Source: Lingula anatina (Eukaryota > Brachiopoda > Lingulata > Lingulida > Lingulidae). Taken from it: a stretch of DNA of 64,000 bases. Positions 24,601 to 29,261 of this stretch are shown in pieces (the first letter of the stretch is position 1; each line of letters starts with the position of its first letter). The position numbers and the translations under genes were made by a program. Location of the stretch: NCBI RefSeq assembly GCF_001039355.2, contig NW_019773781.1, forward strand, positions 311,615-375,614, given 5' to 3'. The notes beneath the pieces were generated by a model. That model was not told the DNA's origin and made no database searches. It saw nothing but the letters and a program-made list of their open reading frames with translations.

Positions 24601-25966
24601 CCTTTCCATGAAAATTTCAGTAACATGAACCTCAGAAGCTATAACAAAGGAAAGCACAAAACTACTATGTAAAAAAAAAAGTTAATTTAAAAAATCAACA
24701 GATTTTACAGATTAACAGTAAAAGTGGCAATAATAAAATACCTAAATAATAGTCTGTGCTTAGTATTCTAGTACAAGGTTTGTAAGCAAGTTAGCTTGAC
24801 CTATGTCAATGTCCACTATCTCAGGTTATGTTATATCAATACTAACTTGGACCACAAATTAAGACAAAAATTAACACCTTCACACAACTTTATCACACTT
24901 AGTTCTTTAAAACAAGCCATGAGGCAAACACATGCCTTCTATACAATCTCCCCCCCCCCNATCTGACACACACCTTGAAAACGGGAAGTGTGGTCTGATA
25001 TACCGGTTTATACTCCTTTGACTTTTATCTTTAATATGCTGGTTATGAGGTTCTTCCTTTCCAGAAACATTACTGCACAACAGTGTCATTGATAACATGA
25101 GCTTTCTCCCCTACACTGCTCTTCAGCAGTTCTTCTGGATAAAGTCATGCATTTTGTTTTTTAGTTTATATAATATGGAACACTTTACACAAAGCATAAT
25201 TAACACTAAATTAACACTACATTTAAATTAAGTTACAATTATTATTTTTTTTACTATGTATCTATACAAACATATTAATATGCTTCTCTTTACATTACAT
25301 GCTTCTATATACTTAGAACTTCTTCCGGCTATGGCATAATAAACACTAAAGACTATTACATTTAAATAAAGTTACATTTTTTTACTGTTTTTAAACAAAC
25401 ACATTGATATGCAACTCTGTACATCATGTGTACACACATGCTTCTATATACTTAGAATTTCTTCTGGCTACTGCCATGCATATTTGTTGTTGTCATCCCC
25501 AAAAACTGAACTTGAAATACAGTACAGTGATTGATAAGATAAATATTACACCAAGCTCTTTAAACAGATTTGTGGCTTTCCATGCAGCATCTTCACCACA
25601 AGATGGAGCTACAAAACAATAGTATACTATACCAAGCTCTCTAGGTAAGGTTGTGGCTTGTCATGCATCATCCTCACCACCAGGGGGAGCTCAACTACAC
25701 AACTTCTACATCACTTGGGTTGCTGCATGCAAGCATCTTCGATGGACGACGAGAAAAAAAGAAAGAAATCGCAATACTAACATAGTATCCTACCGAACTG
25801 ATAGAGGGAGCTGGTGTCATTCCTGGAGGAGGTTGAGGAGAGAGAATCACGTGTGTTAAGATCCCGTTCTCGTCCACAATCTGCTGGACTATGTGGCCCG
25901 GTGGCACCTGCATCGGCATTGGCATTGGCGGGCCGTTTTGAGAGACCATGCGGACTGTGGCCGGAC
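1..25966 (-). CDS. FNDC3: FNDC3 gene (FNDC3A/B family), partial; 20 exons in window
   Basis: Gene-level entry; exons are listed separately. Joined in order 25794-25966 (or its duplicate 17405-17577), 14024-14174, 10866-11006, 9005-9123, 8357-8511, 7715-7774, 7438-7576, 7189-7242, 6739-7023, 6206-6292, 5656-5794, 5333-5398, 3247-3359, 2899-3004, 2375-2547, 1909-2100, 1717-1791, 1051-1307, 448-648 and 1-158, the exons read 2844 nt in one open frame (about 949 residues, against about 1200 in vertebrate FNDC3A/B). Every junction is GT-AG and phase-consistent. The product has a Pro/Met-rich N-terminal region, a basic segment (RMKERLQRKVHTRRK), an acidic linker with DILSRMKEPKVSNI, and eight FN3 domains. 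Family knowledge: FNDC3 proteins are single-pass C-terminally anchored membrane proteins of the ER/Golgi with nine FN3 domains. The first about 60 residues (upstream exon), FN3-9 and the anchor are missing because they lie outside the window or were not found. Homology is recognised by eye from conserved motifs; the assignment to the family is firm, A versus B is not. Confidence 0.93.
448..648 (-). CDS. FNDC3: FNDC3 exon e19: end of FN3-7 and start of FN3-8
   Basis: 201 nt, residues 829-896: VRVQAVNSIGVGPFSQVVKV, then LPPTPPRLECVNCGPNSLKL, KWGDGKN and IQYSLEMARDGG. LPPxPPRLEC...LKLKWG is nearly invariant in the family. The acceptor is ATTTAG; the donor is GGAAG/GTAAGAAAATG. The intron to e20 is only 289 bp. 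Confidence 0.94.
649..1050 (-). other. FNDC3 intron (e18-e19)
   Basis: AT-rich intron of about 400 bp bounded by GTAAGCC and ATTTAG. Nothing further was recognised in it. Confidence 0.85.
1051..1307 (-). CDS. FNDC3: FNDC3 exon e18: end of FN3-6 and most of FN3-7
   Basis: 257 nt, residues 744-829: ASNAAGTGPFSPQGACMTPS, then ITLSWKEPCCNGSEILSYNI, DLGEKQH and NLMPETLYK. The W-E/K-x-P-C-x-x-G-S-E-I-L-x-Y-x-I-D-x-G-x-K motif is diagnostic for FNDC3 FN3-7. The acceptor is TTTGCAG; the donor is TACAA/GTAAGCC, outgoing phase 2. Confidence 0.94.
1308..1716 (-). other. FNDC3 intron (e17-e18)
   Basis: AT-rich intron between GTGAGTCAG and TTTGCAG; no other feature was recognised. Confidence 0.85.
1717..1791 (-). 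CDS. FNDC3: FNDC3 exon e17: FN3-6, strands E-F
   Basis: 75 nt, residues 719-743: LYNGSALNYEVRGLSPATLY then SFRVQ. It matches the family pattern YxGxxLxYEIxGLSPATxYxxRVQ. The acceptor is TTCCAG; the donor is ACAG/GTGAGTCAG; phase 0 at both ends. Confidence 0.93.
1909..2100 (-). CDS. FNDC3: FNDC3 exon e16: end of FN3-5 and start of FN3-6
   Basis: 192 nt, residues 655-718, phase 0 at both ends: TGPWSDPLEVVSGPGAPDAP, then AVCRSPQSAIVSWEEP and NNGATITEYRLEW. The PGxPxxPxxxxxxCRSxxxxxVxWExPxxNGxxITEYRLEW block is among the most conserved in the family. The acceptor is TTGCAG; the donor is CACAG/GTGAAC. Confidence 0.94.
2222..2269. repeat. (GT)n microsatellite with a single N
   Basis: About 23 GT units in the intron between e15 and e16, ending at a lone N at 2268. 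The N suggests a contig join inside the repeat, so the true length is unknown. Confidence 0.9.
2375..2547 (-). CDS. FNDC3: FNDC3 exon e15: FN3-5 main body
   Basis: 173 nt, residues 597-654: AYPDYDGGAEVIEYEVQM, then IREVYKGHDLDCMVAGLLPG and YLYQVRATNKAG. EVYxGxxLxCxVxxLLPGxxYxFxVRAxNxxG matches FNDC3 FN3-5. The acceptor is CTCTCAG; the donor is GGG/GTAAGTGC. Confidence 0.93.
2548..2898. repeat. Intron with degenerate minisatellite-like CACACTGTCACA repeats
   Basis: Between e14 and e15 the intron carries many imperfect repeats of a CTAACACACTGTCACA-like unit (for example at 2637, 2729, 2817 and 2837), separated by 10-60 bp. It appears to be an old, decayed minisatellite. Confidence 0.5.
2899..3004 (-). 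CDS. FNDC3: FNDC3 exon e14: end of FN3-4 and start of FN3-5
   Basis: 106 nt, residues 562-597: WSEMSSVTTQAVAPGLCQAP, then KLQGKPKATYLHLRW. VAPGxCxxPxLxGxPKxxxxxLxW is the family's FN3-5 entry. The acceptor is TTCCAG; the donor is TTGGG/GTGAGTAG. Confidence 0.92.
3247..3359 (-). CDS. FNDC3: FNDC3 exon e13: FN3-4, strands E-F
   Basis: 113 nt, residues 524-561: GFEEVYEGPDREHTCDNLHP, then GHVYRLRTAAVNAGGRSP. The hydrophobic-Y-x-G...E-x-x-C-x-x-L-x-P-G-x-x-Y-R-L-R pattern fits FN3-4. An (ATT)n microsatellite of about 55 bp directly abuts the acceptor and replaces an ordinary pyrimidine tract (ATTATTCCAG/GTTTTG). The donor is CCCA/GTAAGTG. Confidence 0.92.
3364..3418. repeat. (AAT)n microsatellite abutting the e13 splice acceptor
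   Basis: About 18 AAT units (ATT in transcript sense) end only 5 nt from the AG of exon e13. In the transcript this places (AUU)n where the pyrimidine tract and branch point should be. Confidence 0.95.
3488..4221. repeat. 0.73 kb duplicated segment, copy 1
   Basis: From ACTGCCAGCATTTATATC through a compound (GT)n(GA)n tract ending at the N at 4222. The same segment recurs at 4333-5065 with scattered substitutions and small indels. It lies in the e12-e13 intron. It is probably an unmerged allelic contig rather than a true tandem repeat. Confidence 0.85.
4135..4220. repeat. Compound (GT)n(GA)n microsatellite
   Basis: About 18 GT units followed by about 24 GA units, interrupted by the contig-joining N at 4222. 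The copy at 4994-5065 has a shorter GT part and a similar GA part. Confidence 0.95.
4223..4332. repeat. GC-rich island: three 18-bp repeats plus a 30-bp hairpin
   Basis: Directly after the single N, three copies of an 18 bp unit (CCGGCGGAGCTCACGGAG and variants, 4223-4276) are followed by a near-perfect 30 bp palindrome at 4299-4328 (arms AGTACC/CCAGCGT). Its base composition is unlike anything nearby, and it is absent from the corresponding flank of copy 1. It may be the end of a transposon or satellite unit; its identity is unknown. Confidence 0.8.
4333..5065. repeat. 0.73 kb duplicated segment, copy 2
   Basis: Second copy of 3488-4221, including the GT/GA tract at 4994-5065. It continues directly into unique intron sequence at 5066, whereas copy 1 ends in N. 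Confidence 0.85.
5333..5398 (-). CDS. FNDC3: FNDC3 exon e12: FN3-4 strand C
   Basis: 66 nt, residues 502-524: DHPKDNGGSEVTKYILEMDE followed by GR. The W-D-x-P-K-D-N-G-G motif spans the junction with exon e11 and is nearly invariant in the family. The acceptor is TTGTAG; the donor is AGAG/GTATGC. Confidence 0.92.
5656..5794 (-). CDS. FNDC3: FNDC3 exon e11: end of FN3-3 and start of FN3-4
   Basis: Residues 456-502: LCARNEEGSSKFSDVVNYRT, then LPDRPGPCGRPQTKGKVHSN and SFRVVW. The PDRPGPP..P..KGKxHSxSFxxxW pattern is strongly conserved in FNDC3A/B. The acceptor is GTCCAG; the donor is TGGG/GTAAGTAC, outgoing phase 1. Confidence 0.93.
5795..6205 (-). other. FNDC3 intron (e10-e11)
   Basis: AT-rich intron of about 410 bp; no further feature was recognised. 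Confidence 0.8.
6206..6292 (-). CDS. FNDC3: FNDC3 exon e10: FN3-3 centre
   Basis: 87 nt, residues 427-455: GHGFIPIFNGPDLSFKVCNL followed by RRNTEYKFK. This corresponds to the family motif GxGFxPxYxGxDLxxxVxNLRRSTxYKFK. The acceptor is TTTCAG. The donor TTTAAG/GTTGGTTC is the weakest match to consensus among the FNDC3 donors here. Phase is 0 at both ends. Confidence 0.92.
6293..6738 (-). other. FNDC3 intron (e9-e10)
   Basis: AT-rich intron of about 445 bp; no further feature was recognised. Confidence 0.8.
6739..7023 (-). CDS. FNDC3: FNDC3 exon e9: end of FN3-2 and start of FN3-3
   Basis: The longest exon in view (285 nt, residues 332-426). It begins GKGNGRFVEAYNNVQRQFKV, continues SKLTPATAYVFRLAAVNSVG and CYCTSG, and passes into FN3-3 with ALVVSW and FTLHMEDELS. 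GKGNGxF, QKQFKxxKLxPA and the SxPxxPxPP linker are family hallmarks. The B-C part of FN3-3 is several residues shorter than in vertebrates. The acceptor is TTGCAG; the donor is TCT/GTGAGTG. Confidence 0.92.
7189..7242 (-). CDS. FNDC3: FNDC3 exon e8: FN3-2 strand C
   Basis: A 54 nt, 18-codon exon (residues 314-331): AVNDNGAKISSYCLEFDQ. It matches the family pattern (P)xDNGxKIxxxxLExDxG. Both flanking introns are phase 0. The acceptor is TTTTTTAG; the donor is CCAG/GTGAGC. The exon is short, but the splice sites, frame and motif all agree. Confidence 0.9.
7438..7576 (-). CDS. FNDC3: FNDC3 exon e7: end of FN3-1 and start of FN3-2
   Basis: Fragment residues 267-313: ISSLLDDLKGEPTTPVNFRT closes FN3-1. 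It is followed by CEPETPEKPKLSGRTKTS and ITLKW, the A and B strands of FN3-2. The (T)xCEPxxPxxPxxxxRTKxSxTLxW pattern is diagnostic for the family. The acceptor is CTGCAG; the donor is GGAAT/GTAAGTAG. Confidence 0.92.
7715..7774 (-). CDS. FNDC3: FNDC3 exon e6: centre of FN3-1
   Basis: A 60 nt exon, fragment residues 247-267: CGDATEITLKDLKPATDYFV. The xITLKDLKPATDYxV motif is the E-F strand region of FN3-1, almost as in vertebrate FNDC3A. The acceptor is TTTCAG; the donor is GTGAG/GTAAGTTAG. A 337 bp TTAA-flanked transposon (7854-8190) sits in the intron just upstream of its acceptor. Confidence 0.9.
7854..8190. mobile_element. 337 bp TTAA-flanked MITE, copy 1
   Basis: Begins AGGGATAATAACTC and ends GAGTTATTATCCCT, so the ends are inverted repeats of at least 14 bp. 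TTAA lies on both sides (7850-7853 and 8191-8194). The interior has a perfect 20 bp palindrome (arm AAAATCTCTT) but no reading frame of note. A second copy of identical length and opposite orientation lies at 22738-23074. TTAA target duplication is typical of piggyBac-type elements, although the terminal AGGG is not the canonical CCC end. It is non-autonomous and sits in the e5-e6 intron of FNDC3. Confidence 0.88.
8357..8511 (-). CDS. FNDC3: FNDC3 exon e5: first half of FN3-1
   Basis: Fragment residues 196-247: VSNIDSRSALIEVIPPD, then FRYELFLSDKSKDGKYKMVY. VSNI..R and SDKxxDGKYKxxY are close to vertebrate FNDC3B. The conserved core Trp of strand B (usual pattern L-x-W-x-P-P) is replaced by Val (IEVIPPD), which is unusual for an FN3 domain. 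The acceptor is TTCTAG; the donor is TATTG/GTGAGTG. Outgoing phase is 2. Confidence 0.9.
8512..9004 (-). other. FNDC3 intron (e4-e5)
   Basis: AT-rich intron of about 490 bp; no other feature was recognised. Confidence 0.8.
9005..9123 (-). CDS. FNDC3: FNDC3 exon e4: acidic/Ser-rich linker before FN3-1
   Basis: Fragment residues 156-195: VNGDLRRHDAHSSSSSNDGN, then EGDEEARTIQDILSRMKEPK. The acidic run followed by (Q)DILS..(K)P is the conserved linker of FNDC3A/B before the first FN3 domain. The donor is CCCAAG/GTAAAG. The acceptor TTGTAG/TAAACGG is the first of about five copies of this splice site in a 79 bp tandem array lying just upstream in the transcript (9111-9475). The exon's first 13 nt belong to the first array unit. 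Confidence 0.88.
9111..9475. repeat. 79-bp tandem array duplicating a 3' splice site
   Basis: Units start with AGGTCAYCRTTTACT at 9111, 9190, 9269, 9348 and 9427, a constant 79 bp spacing, with the last unit partial and decayed. The first unit overlaps the first 13 nt of FNDC3 exon e4 and its acceptor. Each unit therefore carries, in transcript sense, a pyrimidine-rich tract followed by TTGTAG/TAAA (TTGCAG/TAAA in unit 5). It is a direct-repeat minisatellite, not a CRISPR array. Confidence 0.92.
9476..10865 (-). other. FNDC3 intron (e3-e4), remainder
   Basis: Intron sequence with a short CTGT-type simple repeat (about 10053-10088) and T-rich stretches; nothing else was recognised. Confidence 0.7.
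10866..11006 (-). CDS. FNDC3: FNDC3 exon e3: basic segment
   Basis: Fragment residues 109-156. Reads GSLPPHPNHSSQVDDRTQRM followed by KERLQRKVHTRRKNINC and NNYSPSRTKG. The strongly basic RMKERLQRKVHTRRK stretch corresponds to the ERLQKKLKDRQ-like basic motif of vertebrate FNDC3A. It is probably a short charged helix ahead of the FN3 array. The acceptor is TTTTTAG; the donor is AAAG/GTGAG. Outgoing phase is 1. Confidence 0.88.
12874..12910. repeat. (GA)n microsatellite
   Basis: About 18 uninterrupted GA units in the e2-e3 intron. Confidence 0.95.
13963..14002. repeat. (GT)n microsatellite 21 nt beyond the e2 donor
   Basis: About 20 GT units on the plus strand, which are (CA)n in the FNDC3 pre-mRNA, starting about 21 nt past the e2 donor. 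Intronic CA repeats near donors are known binding sites for hnRNP L in vertebrates; a regulatory role here is inference. Confidence 0.9.
14024..14174 (-). CDS. FNDC3: FNDC3 exon e2: Gly/Pro/Tyr/His-rich segment
   Basis: Fragment residues 59-109, beginning GPSGGPPQYYSTYPPYAGYT and ending in a His/Ser-rich stretch SHTHGPQ. Low-complexity Pro/Tyr/His sequence at this place matches the proline-rich N-terminal region of FNDC3 proteins, which carries no folded domain. The acceptor is TTTGCAG; the donor is CAAG/GTGAGTG. About 20 nt into the downstream intron lies a CA repeat (transcript sense) at 13963-14002. Confidence 0.88.
14175..16156 (-). other. FNDC3 intron (e1-e2), proximal part
   Basis: AT-rich intron sequence with a C-run/CA tract (14978-15002), a poly-A run (15188-15203) and a (CT)n tract (about 16018-16116) interrupted by 20 Ns (16057-16076). 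No coding or structural RNA signal was recognised. Confidence 0.7.
16018..16116. repeat. (CT)n/(CCCT)n microsatellite with 20-N gap
   Basis: CCCT and CT repeats flank a 20 N placeholder (16057-16076). This is an assembly gap in simple sequence. Confidence 0.95.
16158..16623. mobile_element. Putative 466 bp inverted-repeat element
   Basis: About 66 bp at the left (starting ATAAACCGGTATATCAGACC) recur inverted at the right end with only two mismatches noticed. The interior is about 330 bp without a coding frame. I see no clear target duplication, so the exact ends are uncertain. Duplicated block B (24961) begins inside the right arm, which suggests that the inverted repeat broke the assembly. 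Confidence 0.65.
17405..17577 (-). CDS. FNDC3: FNDC3 exon e1 (copy A), duplicate of 25794-25966
   Basis: Same exon as copy B with the same acceptor (TTCCAG) and donor (GTAGGATAC), lying about 8.4 kb closer to the next exon. The single difference (A at 17531 against T at 25920 on the plus strand) changes a Pro codon silently. Either copy can be joined in frame to exon e2 at 14174. Seen: two near-identical 173 bp exons inside a long duplicated block. Inferred: they are the two alleles of one exon placed in tandem by the assembly, rather than a real exon duplication. Confidence 0.85.
18576..18611. repeat. (CTGT)n tetranucleotide repeat
   Basis: About nine CTGT units. The copy at about 26978-27010 is interrupted by substitutions, so the repeat differs between the duplicated blocks. 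Confidence 0.85.
20808..20836. repeat. (CA)n microsatellite, short allele
   Basis: About 13 CA units in block 1 copy A. The corresponding tract in copy B (29173-29256) is roughly three times as long. Confidence 0.9.
22738..23074. mobile_element. 337 bp TTAA-flanked MITE, copy 2 (polymorphic insertion)
   Basis: Begins AGGGATAATAACTCTTCG and ends CGAAGAGTTATTATTGCT, flanked by TTAA (22734-22737 and 23075-23078). It has the same length as the element at 7854-8190, in opposite orientation. Duplicated block B has an intact empty site (GTTTAAATG at 31243-31251) with a single TTTAAA, so this is a clean insertion in one of the two copies. The TTTAAA palindrome leaves the exact target ambiguous (TA, TTAA or TTTAAA); TTAA also fits copy 1. 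Confidence 0.92.
24309..24568. mobile_element. About 260 bp fold-back element (block 1 copy A)
   Basis: The ends are inverted copies of GCTTAGGACCCCATTCCTATAGA, with small differences. Farther in, AGTGCAATCAGCTTAACTGA also recurs inverted, so most of the element can fold on itself. No coding frame. Its homologue in copy B is at 32453-32714, and diverged relatives are at about 37252-37475 and 57351-57601. Confidence 0.75.
24960..24960. other. Single-N junction between duplicated blocks
   Basis: One N lies exactly between the C-run ending block 1 copy A and the first base of copy B. Scaffolders commonly write a single n where contigs are joined with an estimated zero or negative gap. Confidence 0.95.
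25794..25966 (-). CDS. FNDC3: FNDC3 exon e1 (copy B): Pro/Met-rich N-terminal segment
   Basis: Encodes fragment residues 1-58: GPATVRMVSQNG, then PPMPMPMQVPPGHIVQQIVD, ENGILTHVILSPQPPPG and APSISS. The VPPG-hydrophobic-Q-hydrophobic-ED-NG-hydrophobic-VVP pattern is the conserved N-terminal block of FNDC3 proteins. The acceptor is CCAG and the donor GTAGGATAC. Incoming phase is 1 (one base of the first Gly codon comes from an unseen upstream exon); outgoing phase is 0. It lies in duplicated block B and differs from copy A (17405-17577) at one base, which is synonymous. Because 173 nt is not a multiple of three, splicing both copies together would break the frame, so only one can be used per mRNA. 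Confidence 0.88.
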
Positions 25967-28900
25967 CTGGAACGATAAGAGAGGACATTGGTAATGACTT
26001 AAGACATCAAAAGCTAACAGAAAATGACATTTTTTAGTTGATGATGTCATCAAATATTTTCACAACAAGGCAACTTGAACCTTTAACCAGATCTAGTCTA
26101 CATGATGTCACCAGGTAGTCTATTTGTCAGTCTATTTGCTTAACAATAGATTTTATGAGAATCCCTGTATATCTGAGTGTGTGTGGTGGCATCATTTAGA
26201 TTATTTCCAGTTAAATGTTGTGCTGCTTTGAATGGACCCTTCCCAATGCCATCTTTCCAACTGTATTAAAAGAGCTTGTTGAACCTGCAATCAACTGAAA
26301 TTTTGAATTACAATTTTTGAACACAATTGCATATTAAAATAGCTAAAAGAGATATAATGTGTTCAGGGGCATGCTGTTTGATTATAGTTATGACTCAAGG
26401 CTTGCTATCCATGCATGAAGTAATTTCAGCCTCCATAAACCTTAGAAGCAGTAATAAATTTTGTTAAAATCTGAGTAGCAAACAGTGCACTGAACACATA
26501 ATTTACTCTCTTTATCAGACAGTACTATTCCATCCTAATTATAACCACAGACAATGTCACCCTCACCATATCTGATACAGACATCTTCTTATCCAAACTT
26601 TTTTTTTTATTTCATAATGACAATGAAGAGATAGCAGTGCTTTACATTTACTGATATGATGGCAGAGCAACAAACCTGATATAAGTTATCCTGTCATAAA
26701 CAAAGAAATTACCAACTGAAGGAGAGCTCTAGTCATCAAGTAAATATTTCACAAAAAAACACCGCCACAGGGGCAAGCAGCAGCAGTCTGTATTCATGAA
26801 AGCTTTTAGGAATTATGTTTCATCATATCATAAAGTGTCTGGAACATGATTTACATGCGAACAATGTCAGAGACTCAGACACTCCATTTACAGTTTCTCA
26901 TGTCTGTCTGTACATATCTGGCTATGCCAGTTTGTTTACCTGCCTGTCTCAGTGTGTACATGTCTTCACACATTCCATCTGTCCGTCTGTCTGTCTGTAT
27001 GTCTATCTGCCTGTCTGTCTCTCTATACAGGATTATAAGTTCCCTGTTTGCCTTCCATATGTTCCTTTTCTGTTGGTCTGTCAACTTACCAATCTGTTCC
27101 CCACCTTACCATCTGTGTGGTTGTTAACTCACCCCCACCTATTTATTTCCCCATCTCCCAGACAATATCCACACTGACAATGCGACCACAGCCCATCTAT
27201 TTTATATGGTTTCTGAGAACTGGAGCCGAACCACTAGCAATCCGCTTCCTGTGTTGCTGCAGACATATCTTCATCTAATACACCTAAGTCATAATTCCTG
27301 GTGATTATAACTTCATGTGTAGTCTCTGGCAATTCATATCATAAGAAAGGGGCATACACAATGTCCACAACTGAACTCACATAGACCGGAAACAGACCAG
27401 GTGACCTCAGCCTATGACCTGATTACAAACTGCCTTCATCACGTCTAATGCTCCTGTAACCAATTTTGTTGGCTGGCTACAACAGTGAAACCAATTTATA
27501 TATAACCCTATATACAGGCTGAAACTGTGATTATGGACACAGCCTTATGAGGAACCCATTTGTGTCATTTAACAAATTATCTGTTAAAATTAACCAATAG
27601 CACATTGTCACTTACAAAAGAAAAATGATAACAGCAAATCACTCAAACATTCAATAAAGTGAAGTGGGCAATTATTTACAGATTTGTGACTGTATCATTT
27701 AGAACTAAAGAAAAAATCCAGAAATTAGAACTTCAAAGCTTCAAACATATACATCAGTACCTCATTTTCTTCTGACCACTTAGGCACAAAAGAGAGAGAC
27801 TTAAAACAAGGGGTATCCTATAATCTAAATGACCACCCAGGCAGTTCATTAACCTGTAGAAACAATAAACAGCCAGTGTATTCAACTCACCATACTTCCT
27901 CCAGTCAGACATACTCCCTCAGCCTGGACCCTATCTGCAAACAACTGTTCTCAAAGGAACAATCCAACCACTGTAGCTATAGTTTGAGAGGAACAAATGA
28001 CGCTGTTACACTACACAGGGAACTTTCTTATTTGTAGCCAGATGCCAGTGAGGCAAACATTGAAGTAGAGAAGCTGCATTAGGTTTTTTTTTTTCCTCTT
28101 ATTTTATTAAGTCTGTGAATTGAACCCCTGAGCCCTGTGAAGGGGGTAACCTTCAATACAGAGTACTTGTATACCTCATCATAAGCCAGCACTGCCTGCA
28201 AAACAACTGCTACTGTTATAAAAAAAAACCTTAACTGTCACCAGAAACTTATTTGAATTTATTGTCAAATGGTAAAAAAATCAGTATGCATCTATTTATA
28301 TATATTTATTTTAGCTAAAGCATTAATATAAACCATATTACACGCCAGTGAATATGCCAAATCTGGCCCCTGCCATCACTTTGACAGTATGTCACTTCGG
28401 TCCTTATTCCTCATGGTCTTTGTAAACTGAACACATCCCCCACCACACCTTCCTATTCACCAGCATGCCTGGCATGTTGACTTAACACCCTGGACTATCT
28501 GCCAAATAGACATTCTACCTTTGACGTGCTCACCTTGACAATTCAGGTGAGATGCACACAGAATTAATCACAGGAGCTGACACAAATATTAATACATATA
28601 AATATAAATACATGACTCTTTGCACAGTAAGAACTGTGTTCTCTCATCCAAAACAAATTACAATGCACTTATGCAGCAGAATCAATGATGAGCTTTCTTA
28701 GCTTTATTCTCCCCAACTGCTATGGACAACTCCTTCAAAAAAAAAAAAAAAAAAAAAAAAAAACATCATTAACATAACACTGGTTCAAAAACAAGTATAA
28801 TGCATGTTAGTCCTTACTTGTACTGACATAGAGGGTACACAATCATGTCATGATAATAGTTTCTAAATGCAATTATTTCTAGTCAGGAGAACTGATGTTT

Positions 28901-29172
28901 TCATTCTGTTGACAAGGAAAATGTGCCATGTAGGATACAAATGCACATGACATTACAACAAAATAATAACATCCCTTCCAAGTTTACATAATTTACATAC
29001 ACATGTTATCCAATTTCTGCTACAGTGCTTTCTGGATAACAAGATGCTTCCAGACTTATGACCCCTCCACAAGAACTCTCTCTGAAATCAAACATAAACT
29101 ACTCCATGAAGTTTAAAAGACTTATCTGCATACATGTGATACTCCCCTTACCCCAACACATGCACACACGCA

Positions 29173-29173
29173 T

Positions 29174-29256
<83 letters not shown>
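29173..29256. repeat. (CA)n microsatellite, long allele
   Basis: About 41 CA units, against about 13 in copy A. Confidence 0.95.

Positions 29257-29261
<5 letters not shown>

Larger units (their letters stand above)
16573..24959. repeat. 8.4 kb duplicated block 1, copy A
   Basis: From ATCTGACACACACCTTG to a C-run, repeated as 24961-33094 and separated by a single N at 24960. The two copies align along their length with a few percent substitutions and numerous indels. Copy A uniquely carries the 337 bp element at 22738-23074 and about 40 bp near 20035. It contains FNDC3 exon e1 copy A. Inferred to be an alternative haplotype placed in tandem. Confidence 0.92.
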
